Source: Balaenoptera acutorostrata (Eukaryota > Chordata > Mammalia > Artiodactyla > Balaenopteridae). Taken from it: a DNA stretch of 64,000 nucleotides. The translations under genes and the position numbers were made by a program. The stretch spans positions 1,054,001 through 1,118,000 of the forward strand of contig NC_080075.1 in the NCBI RefSeq assembly GCF_949987535.1, in the 5' to 3' direction. Of this stretch, positions 52,701 through 64,000 are shown piece after piece. The notes under the pieces were generated by a model. That model made no database searches. It had not been told where the DNA came from and saw only the letters and a list, made by a program, of their open reading frames with translations. Within the stretch, counting starts at the first letter, position 1. Every line of letters begins with the position of its first letter.

Positions 52701-55700
52701 CTATCACCAGGGTCTCCATCCCCCCATCCCCCCCAGATAACAGCCCTCCCAGGGCAGCCGTGTAGCTACTGCATCGCTGCGTCTTACAAGGCCAGGTACG
52801 TGGTAGAGTGTGCGTTTGCTCAGTAAGTTCTCTGGTTAGTTGTTCGACCAATTGATTTTGAGAGCCTCGCCAATTTATGATGATGGTACGTTTCAGATGA
52901 ATGCTCCAGAGATTTGAAACTGGTTTTGTTTTGTTTTGTTTTTGCATTTAACACTCAACATTACCTAAATGAGATTCTTAAAAGGCACAGCCACTCCACA
53001 GTTTTGCAAAACTGTACTTTGCTGTGAGATTGCAGAAACTCAGATGCTGCACATTTGTAGAGCTGAGCAACACTTCCACCAGTGTGAACACTTTCCAGCG
53101 GGGCTAAGAACTAAAACACCACCCTCCACCTGACTCAGCCCAGTTCTCGGTGTACTTGGTCCCAGTACCCCCTTCAGGCTCTGGGGGGTAGAGAACCCTA
53201 ATTAGGCATCAAGCCCCTAAGACCCATCCCCAGCGTTCCGGCGCTGACGGCTCCTTCTCGGCAGAACTGAGGGCTGCACCCTGGCTTCGGGGCCCAGCTG
53301 GCTGCTGGCCCGTCAGCAGACCTTCCAGACCAGGGGCCTCAGGCCTGCAGACGGTCGAGCAGCTGTACATTTCCAGGCCATTAATTTCCTGTACACACGC
53401 GGTAAGAGAAGAATTTTGTTTTGCAACCACTCTGAACTTAATGGAAATGAATCCTTTTTAGTTTAAATTTTATCCTATGAATAATCCCCTACAGGGGAAG
53501 TAAAGTTTCTCTGATAAAGCAGAGCACCGTCCTCCCTCCTTCCACACTCCCGTCTCCAAAACTCTCACTTCCAGCCCCGCACCCTCCACACGGGCCCCCA
53601 GGCGTGTCCCGGGTGTCATACGAGGGCTCCGACCTCGGCGATTCTTGGGAGCAGGTCCAAGTTCAAGTCGACCCGAGCAGAGTGTGAGAGGGCAGAATCC
53701 ACCGTCCAGAAGAGTCAGAAAAAATCACCAAAGACACGGTCCCTGGCCCGTCTGCGAGCCCCTCTGAACAGCCCCTCGACCCTCCTCTCACCGAGCAGGC
53801 GGGGGGACCTCGGCCGAAGTCTGAGACCCGACAGGTCAGCCGTCAGAAACACAGAGAATCTACACGGGTCACCCACCGTCTTCTGCGAGACAATCACAGA
53901 ACATTCCCAAAGCTGCGCCGCAACAAGCAAGCTTTCCTGCGTCCTTCAAAAGGATTTAAAACAAAACTCCCGGTCACCCTCCCACCCCTAACCTTTCTAC
54001 GGGGCCGAGGAGGGGACAAGCTGGTGCGAGGGTGCAGGGGAAGCCCGGGGTCACCCGGCTGGTGGGTCCACACGGGCAACGTCCCGGCTGCGGCCGGCGG
54101 GCAGGCAGGCACACGAGTCACATCACTCCCGAAGGCCTCAATCTTTCCCTTCGGAAATAGAGCGGTCGAATCTGATGATCTGAACGGTCTTTTCTGCAGA
54201 TTAAAATTTCAGCAAGGGCCCACGGCAGGGGAGGGCCCGAGACTGGCAGGCTCCTGGCACGCTCACCCCTCCCCGCAGGTCAGGCTCCCACCCGGGACCC
54301 AGATGGGGCCTGAGGCTGGTTTCACACGCTCGGCCGGCCGTGCCCCCGACCCCCAGCCTGACCCCCGCCTCGGCCTGCTCCCCGGCTACCTGCTCCACAG
54401 CCAAGAGCCGAGCTGTACATAAAACCCCAGGAAAGGACCCTGACCACCCGCCTGACACACGAGCCGCGGAGACGCCAAGGGCACGGGGAGAGACGCGGCA
54501 GAGTCAGCGGGGCCCCGGCCTCCATCCACGGGCAAGTGCAAGCCCATGTGACACCGTCAACACGGTTTCAGAAGACTGCACATCAAGCTAAACTTCTGTA
54601 AATAGGATAATTTTTAATTCTCTGAAGGAATTCTAGTGGTCATCTGTTCACAAAAGAGAGCTTTGCTGAAAATCCAGATTTTCACATGATCTGACTTAAA
54701 ATGTGTTTTGCCATCACCTTCTGTATACAGTTGCTACACACACTGTTTTCCACTCATTCCACACTTCCACCCCGCAGCAGGCATGGACCTGCTGAGCACA
54801 TTTCTGCACTAAATGTTCCCGTGACAAAACCAACAGGCGAAGGTCCCGGAGCAAGAATCCCCGGATGGCAGAGCTACCGGCAGCAGTTCTGAGCTTCTGA
54901 GGCCATGGCTCTTCTCCCCGGAATTCCAGGGGGTCGTGAGCGTGATCACAGCTCCTGTGCGGCCCCAGCCTGGTTTCAGTGCCGCAGTCACTACTGTCAA
55001 CTTCCACCTCCAAACCCTTTCACCAGGGCATCAAAACATCCCCGGGTTCTGTGTAAAGTCTCATCCTAAAGCTTTCTGTCTGGGAGGACACCCTGCCAAC
55101 CATCTAACCCACAAATAAATATGCAGCTGAAAATGTGTCACGTCACAGGAGACAAGGCCGCTGTGAGGACGGCAGGGACACAGGGAACGCCTCCCGAGAC
55201 AGAAACCTCGGGTCTGACCCCCCAGAGCCGGAGGGAGGGGCGGCTTGGGGAGAGAGCAGCTCAGCTCGTGCAAAGGCCCAGAGGCTGCGGGGAGGGGCTG
55301 GGGGGGTGGTGAGGCGAGAGAGCCAGTCAGGGGTGTCTCTCCGGTCCAAAGACCCCTCTCCCAGGCCTGGGGAGGGGGGAGACCGAGCTGTCAGGGTGGA
55401 GACGGGGGTGGCGGCCGGGTTGGGGACATGGGGAGTGGGCGGGAGAGGAACCGGTGGCAGACCAGACGTGGAGCCCGGGCTGCACTCGTGCTGCCTTAGT
55501 CCTGCCCGCGGAAAGCCAGCATTTTAAACTGACTGAATCTAAGAAGACCGTTTTCAAAGAGGACTTACAAAAGAAAGGGCTGGGGCACAAAAATGCCCAC
55601 GCCGTGCCGTAGGCGGAGCTGATGTAAGTACCGCTCACAGCTGAGGAACACGCTCCCGTTTAACATTCACCTCCGTCCTACCAGCCGTGGACCACTATTG

Positions 55701-56700
55701 TCCCCACTACGCATTTGAGGTAACTGAGTCTCCAAGCAGCTCAAGGTCCTGACAGGCAACACAGCCAGCGAGGGAGACTGTGGATCCACACCCAGGTCTG
55801 AACGCGGACAAGCCCAAGCCAGGAAGCTTCGGGGACACACAGGAGCAGGACAGTGTTGGGGTCCAGGGTGAGCTGCCCCCAAATGTCCCTCAACAGCACA
55901 CGGATTATTCTGAATTAAAGCTGCTTAAGAAACGGCCGATGTAAGAGGGACACTGTGACCCCCTCCTCTGTCTCCCTGAAGCAGGAGGTAAGTCTCCATG
56001 TGAAGGAGGGAGGACACCCTAATGGCCAGAGACGGGCCAGCCCGTACAAACAAACCCGCGACCTCTTTCAGTGACTAACCCCAGGGCCAAACCACTCAGA
56101 TCCTTCACTAACAGGGCATCCAAAGCCTACGTTTCTTAGTCCTGTCATTTCCTCACAAATTTATTGTTTGTCTACAAAAGCCACCTGCTTTGGCCACATC
56201 TTAGGTCCCATTTCTGCGAGACCTCCGTGCGCAGGAATTGAAACTTGTTTCTTCTTCTCCTGTTCATCTGTCTTGCATCAGTTTTACTATTAGTTCAGCA
56301 ACGAGAACTCCAGGGGGCAGGTGAGGTGTCCCCTCCCCACTGTGGGCACAGAGGCCCTGGGGACAACCCCAGACTAAACACAGGCTGGAGACAGACTAAA
56401 CCACGGTCCCCCCGCCTGCCCACTTTCTCTCCCAGAAATGAGGCAGGAGCCCAGCTGCACCTGGGTCCACGCGGTGGACGGGCCGCCGAGGGTTGGGAAG
56501 GAGGCCGAGGTCACTGACAGACCTTCCTCCTATAGCTCCGGGGGCAGAAGCCAGTGGACGGCGTCAGACTTGAGCCTTGACGTCGCTGAATTCCTGGACT
56601 CCTTGGAGGCTGTCTCTCTTCAGGGTATGTGTGATGACTCAGGCCAAGCGTTCAGGGAAAGAGGCAAAGATTCTAATGAAAACGGGTGTTCTTGAGACCA
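49701..56700. other. Sequence upstream of LIMS1 exon 1A, no gene recognised
   Basis: No SINE insertion and no coding exon recognised in about 7 kb. Open frames are GC-driven and lack protein features. Short items: a poly(T) run at about 51039-51053 and a MIR-like fragment at 55655-55805. Further distal 5' LIMS1 exons, if noncoding, could lie here unseen. Confidence 0.5.
55655..55805 (-). repeat. MIR-like ancient SINE fragment
   Basis: The sequence 'ctattgtccccactacgcat' then 'gaggtaactgagtctcca', 'caacacagccagcgag' and 'tggatccacacccaggtctg' follows the MIR core in reverse orientation. Confidence 0.65.
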
Positions 56701-56727
56701 AGTGTGTTGTTGGACAGCAACAGGGGA

Positions 56728-56805
56728 CCTGACGGGGGCCCACGTCCCCAGCTCCCAGTCTGCCATCCCTCTTGGTCTGACAGCCTCCCCAGTGTCTCTC
56801 AACAG
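56728..56805 (+). repeat. 78-base segment with a second copy inside the SINE at 58 kb
   Basis: From cctgacgggggcccacgtcc to 'gtgtctctcaacag' this segment matches 58152-58230 with about five substitutions and one extra base. No known repeat is recognised around it, so it is the likely source, or a sister copy, of that insertion. Confidence 0.85.
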
Positions 56806-57889
56806 GAAAGTGCATGTAACAAGTCGTGACCCCTTCCTGGAATACCACACAGCTATAGAACAAAATAATTCACTAAAGCTGCACAAATCCACATGGATAA
56901 ACCTACCTAAGAACCGAGAGAGTGAAAAAGCACAGCTTGCACAGTATCACAAAGAGCACACACTATTTAAAATCTAAAACAAAATAAACAACCCCATGAG
57001 TGCTAAGAATACACAGTGTGTAATAAAAGGATGAACAGGAGAGTGGTTCCCTCCCAGAGGAAAAGCGGGAGGGAAAATCATCACAACGGGAAGTGTACCA
57101 AGAGCTCAACTGTACTTGTAATGTTTTATTTAAGGTAGGTGATGGGTATTTGGAGGCTCTTTCTATTAAATTCTACACCTTCATCTAAAAAAAAAGGATG
57201 AAGATGCAGAGCAGACGTTCTCTTAGAGCAGGTTTGTAAACCCACAAGTTTCAAAGCACCACTTCTACCACCACGTGGCTTCTCAGGGTATTACATGCAC
57301 ACGATTTTCAGGAAATGAAAGTCTAAAAAAGGGCATTGTTAATTCTCAGGTGCAACATCACAGGAATGTAACCCACTGCGAGAGCCTCAGTGTCCACCAC
57401 TCGACACGTAACCAACACTAAAAGCCTTTCTTACCACTTCTGAATGATGCTTAATAACACAGAAGACAGAAAGTATCACGCTAGGTGCAAAAGAATGAAA
57501 CTGGACCCCTATCTTACACCATGCACAAAAATTAACTCAAAATGGATTAAGGACTACATGTAAGACCTGAAATTATAAACACCTAGAAGAAAACATAAAG
57601 GAAAAGCAACTTGACATCTGTCTTGGCAACGATTTTTTTGTATATGACACCAAAAGCACAAGCAACAAAAGCAAAAATCAACAGGTGTGACTACATCAAA
57701 CTGAAAAGCTTCTGTCCAGAAAAAGAAACAATAAAAAAATAAAAAGGCAACCTACAGAATGGGAGAAGATATTTGCAAATCACATATCAGATAAGGGGTT
57801 AATATCCAAAATGTATAAAGAATGCATACAGCTCAACACCAAAAAAAAAAAAAAAAAAAAAAAGAATCTGATTTAAAAATGGGCACGAG

Positions 57890-58343
57890 GGCTTCCCTGG
57901 TGGCGCAGTGGTTAGGAATCTGCCTGCCAGTGCAGGGGACATGGGTTCCATCCCTGGTCCGGGAAGATCCCACATGCCGCGGAGCAACTAAGCCCGTGCG
58001 CCACAACTACTGAACCTGTGCTCTGGAGCCCGCGTACCACAACTACTGAGCCTGCAGGCCACAATTACTGAAGCCCGCGCGCCTAGAGCCCGTGCTCCGC
58101 AACAAGAGAAGCTACCGCAATGAGAAGCCTGTGCACTGCAATGACGAGTAGCCTGACGGGGGACCCACATCCCCAGCTCCCGGTCTGCCGTCCCTCCTGG
58201 TCTGACAGCCTCCCCAGTGTCTGTCAACAGTATTGTTAATTGTTGTTATACCCCCGCCGCAACTAGAGAAAGCCGGCACACAGCAACAAAGACCCAACAC
58301 AGCCAGAAATAAATAAATGAATGAATGAATGAATGAATGAATG
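57890..58343 (+). mobile_element. CHR-type SINE with a 97-base foreign insertion
   Basis: The head and modules are normal up to 'gacgagtag' and the element resumes at 'cccccgccgcaactagag'. Between them, about 58153-58250, is unrelated DNA. The target duplication aaaatgggca(c/t)gag is at 57876-57889 and 58344-58357, and the tail is (AATG)n. The insertion is described under findings. Confidence 0.93.
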
Positions 58344-58357
58344 AAAATGGGCATGAG

Positions 58358-58477
58358 GGAATTCCCTGGCAGTCCAGTGGTTAGGACTTGGTGCTTTCAT
58401 TTCCGTGGACCTGGGTTCGATCACTGGTTGGGGAACTAAGATCCCACAAGTCCTGGGGCACAGCAAAAAAAAAAAAA
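58358..58477 (+). mobile_element. Short tRNA-derived SINE
   Basis: Begins ggaattccctggcagtccag, contains 'ctgggttcgatcactggtt' and ends in an A-run. It is the short form, directly abutting the target copy of the preceding SINE. Confidence 0.9.
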
Positions 58478-58505
58478 AGGGCACCAGACCTGAACAAGCC
58501 ATTTT

Positions 58506-58628
58506 TCTTTCTTTCTTTTTTTTTGGCCGTGCAGCATGTGGGATCTTAGTTCCCCGACCAGGGATCGAACCCATGCCCCCTGCATGGGAAGCGTGGAGTG
58601 TTAACCACTGAACCACCAGGGAAGTCCT
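58506..58628 (-). mobile_element. Short tRNA-derived SINE
   Basis: Reverse copy running from a T-rich tail through 'ttccccgaccagggatcgaa' to 'ccaccagggaagtcc'. The imperfect target duplication gaaca(a/g)(g)ccattttt / gaacagacattttt flanks it. Confidence 0.88.
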
Positions 58629-58776
58629 TGAACAGACATTTTTCCAAAGACATACAGATGACCAACAGGTACACAAAAAATGCTCAACATCACTAATCAT
58701 CAGGGAAATGCAAATCAAACCACAATGAGCTATCACCTCACACCTATCAGAAATGCTATTATCAAAAAGACAAGAA

Positions 58777-58968
58777 GGGACTTCCCTGGTGGTGAAGTAG
58801 TTAAGACTCCGCGCTCCCAATGCAGGGGGCCCGGGTTCGATCCCTGGTCAGGGAACTAGATACCACATGCATGCTGCAACTAAGAGTTCACATGCCACAA
58901 CTAAGGAGACTGCCTGCTGCAACTAAGACCCACTGCAACCAAATAAATAAATAAATAAATTTTTTTAA
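58777..58968 (+). mobile_element. Short CHR-type SINE
   Basis: Begins gggacttccctggtggtgaa, contains 'cccgggttcgatccctggtc' and ends in (AAAT)n. The target sequence aaaagacaagaa is repeated on both sides. Confidence 0.9.
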
Positions 58969-59274
58969 AAAAAAGACAAGAAATAACAAATGTTGGCAAG
59001 GATGTGGAAAAAAAGGGAACCCTCCTGCACCGTTGGTGGGAACGTCAATTGGTACAGCCATGATGGAAAAGAGTATGGAGGGTCCTCAACAAACTAAAAA
59101 TAGAACTGCCATGTGACCTAGCAATTCCACTTCCGGGTCAATATATCTGAAGGAAATGAAATCACGATCTCAAAGAAATATCTGTGTCCCCTTGTTCACC
59201 GCAGCATTATTCACAATGACCAAGACATGGCAACCACCCAAGTGTCCATCGCTGGATGAACAGATAAAGAAAAC

Positions 59275-59305
<31 letters not shown>

Positions 59306-59829
59306 GAGTGTTACTCAGCCATAAAAATGAAGGACATCCTGCCACTTGCAACAACATGGATGGTCTTTAGGGCATTACACTAAGTGCAATAAATCACAGA
59401 GAGACAAATACTATATGATCTCTCTTACATGTGCAATCTAAAAGCATTGAACCCATAGAAACAGAGTAGAAGGGAGGTGCCAGGGGCTGGGGAGTGGTGG
59501 GGGAGAAATGGGGAGATGCTGGTCAAAGAGCACAGAGTTCCAGTTACGAGAGGAATACGTTTTGGGGATGTGATGTCCAGCATGGTGACAACAATTAACA
59601 ATACTGTATACTTGAAAGCCGTGAGAACAGTTTTTACGTTCTCATCACCACAACAAAATGGTAATTATGTGAGGTAATGGGTGGGTTAATTAACCTTATT
59701 GTGGTAAACATCTTGCAAAACTATATACATGTCTCAAATCATCACATTACACACCTTAAAATTACACAATGTTATATGTCAATTACATCTCAATAAAGCT
59801 GGAAAAAGAAAAAATTTTTTGAAACATTA

Positions 59830-61985
59830 TGCTGTGAAGCCCAAAGATAATGAGAAAGTTATTGGACATAAACTGTAGGAAAAGAAGGATGCATGTAGGC
59901 TGCATCAGAGGTAAGAGGGTTAAATGAGTCATAAGACCAGCAAAACCAGGTGAGACGGGCCGGCTTCCAGACACAACTACCTGGTAGGTGAATGAAGACC
60001 TCTACTCCAAACCCAGAAGTAAAGCAGCAGGAAGAACACAGTAAAAAGAAACCTGTCCACAGTATGGACGCTGACGCGCAGAACGTAGTACTTTTAACAG
60101 CAAACTTTGCCTGAGATCAGCACCAGCACCACGGTTGGAGAGAAGCAAACCTAAAGCTTATACACGGGGGTCTTAACTAGACATGTAGAAACATGTCCTC
60201 GTGTGAGATGATTGGCACACGTGCACTTATCTGGTGGAGGGAGCAGACAGCTGGCTTAACTGCGGTCCATGCATCCCTCGGGGGGGGGGGCGTACAGCGG
60301 CGCTCGCCCGACCCCTCATGCTGGTCAAGCTGCCCCTCGCACTACGCTGCCCCAAACCTCCAGTCGCCCTCAGCAGCCTCTTTCTCACCAGCCCAGCCAC
60401 TGTGCGAAAGGTCATGTCGCCCCTCCCTTCATACGCACACCCCGCTGTCCCCGGTCCCCAGGCCCACCCTTCCGCGCTGGGCCCGGTGTGGTCCGTCAGC
60501 CTTGAACTCAGATCCCAGCCTGGCAGAGGTTTACTGGAGAGTTTTTCTTCCTAAGGGGATGGTTATACCCATGCCCCAAGGAGCTACTGTGAAAAGGATG
60601 TGGATTAATGGAGTAATTAGCACATGGGGAGTGCTCGATGAAAAACAAGTATCACATCATCATCGATACTTCTCCTTTTACTCACTGCCGTCAAAGCTGT
60701 ATTTTTTTTTTAACTGCAAATCTGAGCATATTATGTTTCAGTTCGGAAGACAATGTCTATTTTCCAGGGGGCGAAGTCCAGAGACCGTGGTGTCACAGGA
60801 GACACAAGCCTTCACCACCTCCTTACCTGCGGCCTCATTTCCAGCCACTTCTCCCTCCCAGCAGCGGCCCCCCTCCCAGAGCCCACACACTCTGCGTCTC
60901 CCTCCCCTGTGATGAGCTGCCAGACACCCCTGCCCCACTGGGCCGGTAGCAGGTCTGGATCCCCACACGGTTCCACTCTGTGGGGACTCACAGAGCTCCC
61001 GGAGGGGCTCCTGCAGACAAATCCTCCCCGCGGCACCTGCCACACTGTGAGGCTCAGAGCCAGCACACAGTAGGTCCACGGAAAAGCCTGCTGAATGACT
61101 GACGTTTGGAAACTTCGCAGAAACACAAGAATGTTGATCGATCTTTCTTAAAGTGTCTCACAAAATTGTGATACTTTTTCTTACTAACGTATACACGCAC
61201 GTAACTGGAGTTTACCCCAAAGAGGTGCGTGATTCATGGGGACAGTTGGCTGGGTGCTGGGAAGGTGAGCAGCTTCCCATAAAGAGGCTCTCCTTGGTGA
61301 ATTTTCGAAAGCTTAAAAGCTTGACCTTCAGTTTCTGAAGGCTGGCAACCCCGTTTTGTCAGTTTATCCAAAGCGGATGCGTCTCAGCGGTTGTGATTAA
61401 CACGTGCAGAGCGGATATGAAAACCAGGAATCCAGGCTGTCACCACCAGGCCAACTAACACACTCAGCCTGCACGACCAGCCCGTCCCCTCCCGGGTGTA
61501 GACCAGGTGAGAAGTCAGATCACCGTCAGAAGGTTTGTCTGGTGGGCGTCCCGGGGCATCACACGAGCTACCAGGTTTGCTGCGGGGGAACCCAGTGCTC
61601 AGGCATCACCTGTTTCCTTCTGTTTCTTTCTACGTTCAGTCACTCCATCCCTCAAGGTGACTACAGGTCTCTGTCCTGTACTGATTTCAAAGTCTGACCT
61701 CCTTCCTTCCTGAATTGCTCTCGGGCTCCTCACTGCTGTCCCCGAGTTGACACGGGCACAGAGAACCTGGGGACCGAGGTCGGGACCATCCCTCACGACA
61801 TCCTCTAAGTGAGGCATCACTACAGCCCAACATGAAACGTTCCTCTGCTGACATTTAACCACGCGCCTGGCAGGTGGCTGGTACACAGTAGGTAATTGTG
61901 GATAAAGAGGAAAAGGTGGACAACATAGGATATCAAGAGGAATAAATAAAACTTTCAAAAAGAAAAACAATTTTTTAATACAAAA
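59830..61985. other. No gene recognised; minor ancient repeats
   Basis: The region holds a long chance frame at 60193-60912 without protein features, L2-like 3' ends near 61060-61105 ('cacacagtaggtccacgg', 'ctgaatgactgacg') and near 61870-61910, and otherwise unassigned sequence. Confidence 0.45.
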
Positions 61986-61998
61986 TGTTTGACATTTT

Positions 61999-62302
61999 TT
62001 TTTTTTTTTTAAATTTTTATTTATTTACTTATTTATTTATGGCTGTGTTGGGTCTTCGTTTCTGCGCGAGGGCTTTCCCCAGTTGCGGCAAGCGGGGGCC
62101 ACTCTTCATCGCGGCGCGCGGGCCCCTCACCACCGCGGCCTCTCCTGTTGCGGAGCACAGGCTCCAGACGCGCAGGCCCAGCAATTGTGGCTCACGGGCC
62201 TAGTTGCTCCGCGGCATGCGGGATCCTCCCAGACCAGGGCTCGAACCCGCGTCCCCTGCCTTGGCAGGCAGACTCTCAACCACTGCGCCACCAGGGAAGC
62301 CC
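61999..62302 (-). mobile_element. CHR-type SINE
   Basis: Reverse copy with (ATTT)n tail at 62020-62040, 'ggctgtgttgggtcttcgtt' and end 'ccaccagggaagccc'. The target duplication tgtttgacatttt is at 61986-61998 and 62303-62315. Confidence 0.95.
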
Positions 62303-62319
62303 TGTTTGACATTTTGAAT

Positions 62320-63220
62320 GGGCACTTTCAGCTCAACACACGCAGGTTTTCTAGGATGCAGGCAATATAAACCACCTCAGGTTAATTTCAGCAGAAGAGG
62401 TACTTAAGGATGTTGGGTTGTTCACAGAATCTCCAGGATCAACAAGGCACTGAGCTCATAACAGCAGAGAGCCCCCTGCCCACCGGCCGGCCAGTCATAG
62501 ACCTTCCCCAGACACAGACAGCACCGCAGGGGCGTCTGGCCCCCCCCTCCGCCCCGCCCGACCCTGCTGCAGTCACGCCCTCTAGGAGTGATGGCGGGCA
62601 TCCCTGCCTGCACCTCTGAACCCGACAGCCGGCAATCACGCCTGGGTCTCAGCTGCACCCGGGGCTGGCGAGGCCGGGGCAGGGGGCTCAGCGCCTCGAG
62701 TGGGAGCAGGACTCAGCATCCCGTCCAGACTCATCAGATGGGGAAATCGACAAACAGTGGGATTCCATTAAAAAGGAATGATATAAATTCACCACCACCC
62801 CCAAACAAAAACAAACAGAAAGCTCCCCCCAGGGGAACTGTTCTTACCTGGTAGAGGTGCACATGTCTGAGTGCCATGTGCTGGCGAGACTTGGGCCGGT
62901 CTCGCAGCTCTACAGACACCCCAGCCCCCAGCCCCCTGGTCCTTGGTCGGCTCCGAGGAGCAGAGGGCAGGGGGCTCTGACGAGTCTCCAGTGTTCTTCC
63001 AGGACAGGAAGGAAGGAAGCTAGTTCACACTGGTTACAAGAAACCCACTCGTGAGGATGGCGACCAAGTGAAGACTTGTTTCGATGTAATTAAAGTATGT
63101 CACTATCTAGTCATTTCCACAGAACTGGATTTAACTTGCGAGGATCTGAATGCAGGGATGTCTGAAACCTGACAACGTTAAACAGCATCTTCACGATTGC
63201 TAACCTCCTCCGCGGCAGGG
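62320..63220. other. No gene recognised
   Basis: Unassigned sequence with mixed composition. An imperfect A/C-rich tract lies at about 62790-62820. No exon supported. Confidence 0.45.
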
Positions 63221-63224
63221 TCAG

Positions 63225-63477
63225 CAGACTGTTTCTGTAAAGGTCAGAGCGAGACTATTTCAGGCTCCGAGGGCCACACGGCCTGTGTCATGACTCTTCA
63301 CCTGATCCTGTCCAGCAGACAAATGCTGGGCTGCGTCCCAAGACTGATGTTTGAGTTTCGTGTAATTTTCACATCTTCTTTTCATTTTTTTCAACAATTT
63401 AAAAACGTCAAAACCATTGTTTGCTCACGGGCTGTGGGCTAGATTTAGCCTGCAGACTGAACCATATCTGGCAAACT
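63225..63477 (+). mobile_element. hAT-type nonautonomous DNA transposon
   Basis: Starts 'cagcagactgtttctgtaaa' and ends 'ctggcaaactcac', with 'ctccgagggccacacggcct' and 'gctagatttagcctgcagac' between. This is the common mammalian hAT short-element pattern, the most complete of three such pieces in the window. Confidence 0.6.
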
Positions 63478-64000
63478 CACTCAAAGCACCCTTTACTGCA
63501 GAGTCGTGAGAAAACAGATTTTTCTTTATAAGATGCTAACTCCTTAAGCAAAATATCCGACCCCACTTTCGCAAAGCGAATGCCCCAAAGAACCACAATC
63601 ACAGCCTTCACAAGGATGAGGGTGGAATTACAAGAGGAAAACAGACTCCCAGCTTCCACTGCGCCTGCACACATGACAGCGTCAAGACGGGGTCTGACCC
63701 GCGCACACCCGCCTGACCGGGGCCTCACTCCCCACGGGACGACCTGCCCAGAGAGGAAGATGACAGCTGCGGAGTCGGGGAAGAACAGGGACTGCTGTGC
63801 CCAGGGGGCAGACACACCTTCCTCTCCCCAAATTGCTAGTGCCCAGCAATCAGGACTCCATCCCACGCAGAATTCCAAACTGGGTGTTTTATCATCACTG
63901 ACCTGCACTGAGATGCTCACCGCCCAGCGCTCCATCTTCAATCTCTCCTTCTAAGTACAGTACTAATCAATCTTTCCTTTCTCCCAGCTTATAAGAAGCC

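Larger units (their letters stand above)
57480..59815 (+). mobile_element. L1 ORF2 C-terminal part and 3' UTR, broken by several SINEs
   Basis: Recognisable L1 text runs through 'tggattaaggactacatgta', 'gggagaagatatttgcaaat', 'gaaatgcaaatcaaaccaca', 'gcaccgttggtgggaacgtc', 'aatttggtacagcc'-like sequence and ends 'tctcaataaagctggaaaaa'. It is interrupted by SINEs at 57890-58343, 58358-58477, 58506-58628 and 58777-58968, and contains a (CA)n at about 59276-59300. The frames are broken; inactive. Confidence 0.88.

Noticed and set aside
56245..56517. Frame starting with a signal-peptide-like MFLLLLFICLASVLLL
   Set aside because: No domain follows and no splice support; the local text resembles an LTR end, so the hydrophobic start is probably chance.
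60193..60912. 239-codon frame on the plus strand, the longest in the window
   Set aside because: Low-complexity Pro/Ser-rich stretches, overlapping frames on the same strand, no recognisable domain; expected by chance in GC-rich DNA.

Overview
The window is mammalian genomic DNA, most likely from a cetacean. It is crowded with tRNA-derived SINEs of the CHR type. Each has a head reading 'ttccctggtggcgcagtgg', a box B 'gggttcgagcc' and a tail 'caacgaagacccaac(a/g)cagcc(a)aaaataaat'. CHR SINEs are the signature SINE of the whale-hippo-ruminant lineage. I recognised no BovB/Bov-tA (ruminant) or PRE-1 (pig) copies, which favours a whale or dolphin. There are no bacterial features, CRISPR arrays or stand-alone RNA genes.

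One protein-coding gene is visible: LIMS1 (PINCH-1), on the minus strand, from a first coding exon at 49397 down to a stop codon at 6826. Every coding exon was placed to the base from the reading frame and splice sites. The exons join without frame breaks into a 325-residue core of five LIM domains, the length of the mammalian core protein. Two alternative first coding exons (49291-49397 and 25169-25347) splice to the same acceptor at 21825 in the same phase. Two alternative last exons (8986-9133 and 6826-6940) both complete LIM5 but give different C-termini. The combinations predict proteins of about 325, 336, 362, 373, 386 and 397 residues. LIMS1 is the adaptor of the ILK-PINCH-parvin complex at focal adhesions.

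Layout, left to right. 1-4240: intergenic, mostly L1 and SINE remnants. 4240-6825: AT-rich, repeat-poor putative 3' UTR of the main isoform. 6826-14933: nine coding exons plus the alternative last exon. 14934-21665: intron with two SINEs, one inside a Tigger-like DNA transposon. 21666-21825: exon with the shared initiator ATG. 21826-25168: intron. 25169-25650: GC-rich alternative first exon and probable promoter. 25651-49290: long first intron with L1, MaLR LTR and hAT remnants, SINEs, a small unrecognised element with terminal inverted repeats, and a palindromic SINE pair. 49100-49700: CpG island with the other first exon. 49700-64000: sequence upstream of that promoter with no recognised exon; in mammals GCC2 lies on this side of LIMS1 and RANBP2 on the other, both apparently outside the window.

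The observations most worth checking are the duplicated LIM5 terminal exon, an unrecognised inverted-repeat element near 33 kb with an inverted relative near 32 kb, a SINE at 58 kb carrying an insertion apparently assembled from two places by template switching, and SINE copies with unusual 3' extensions.
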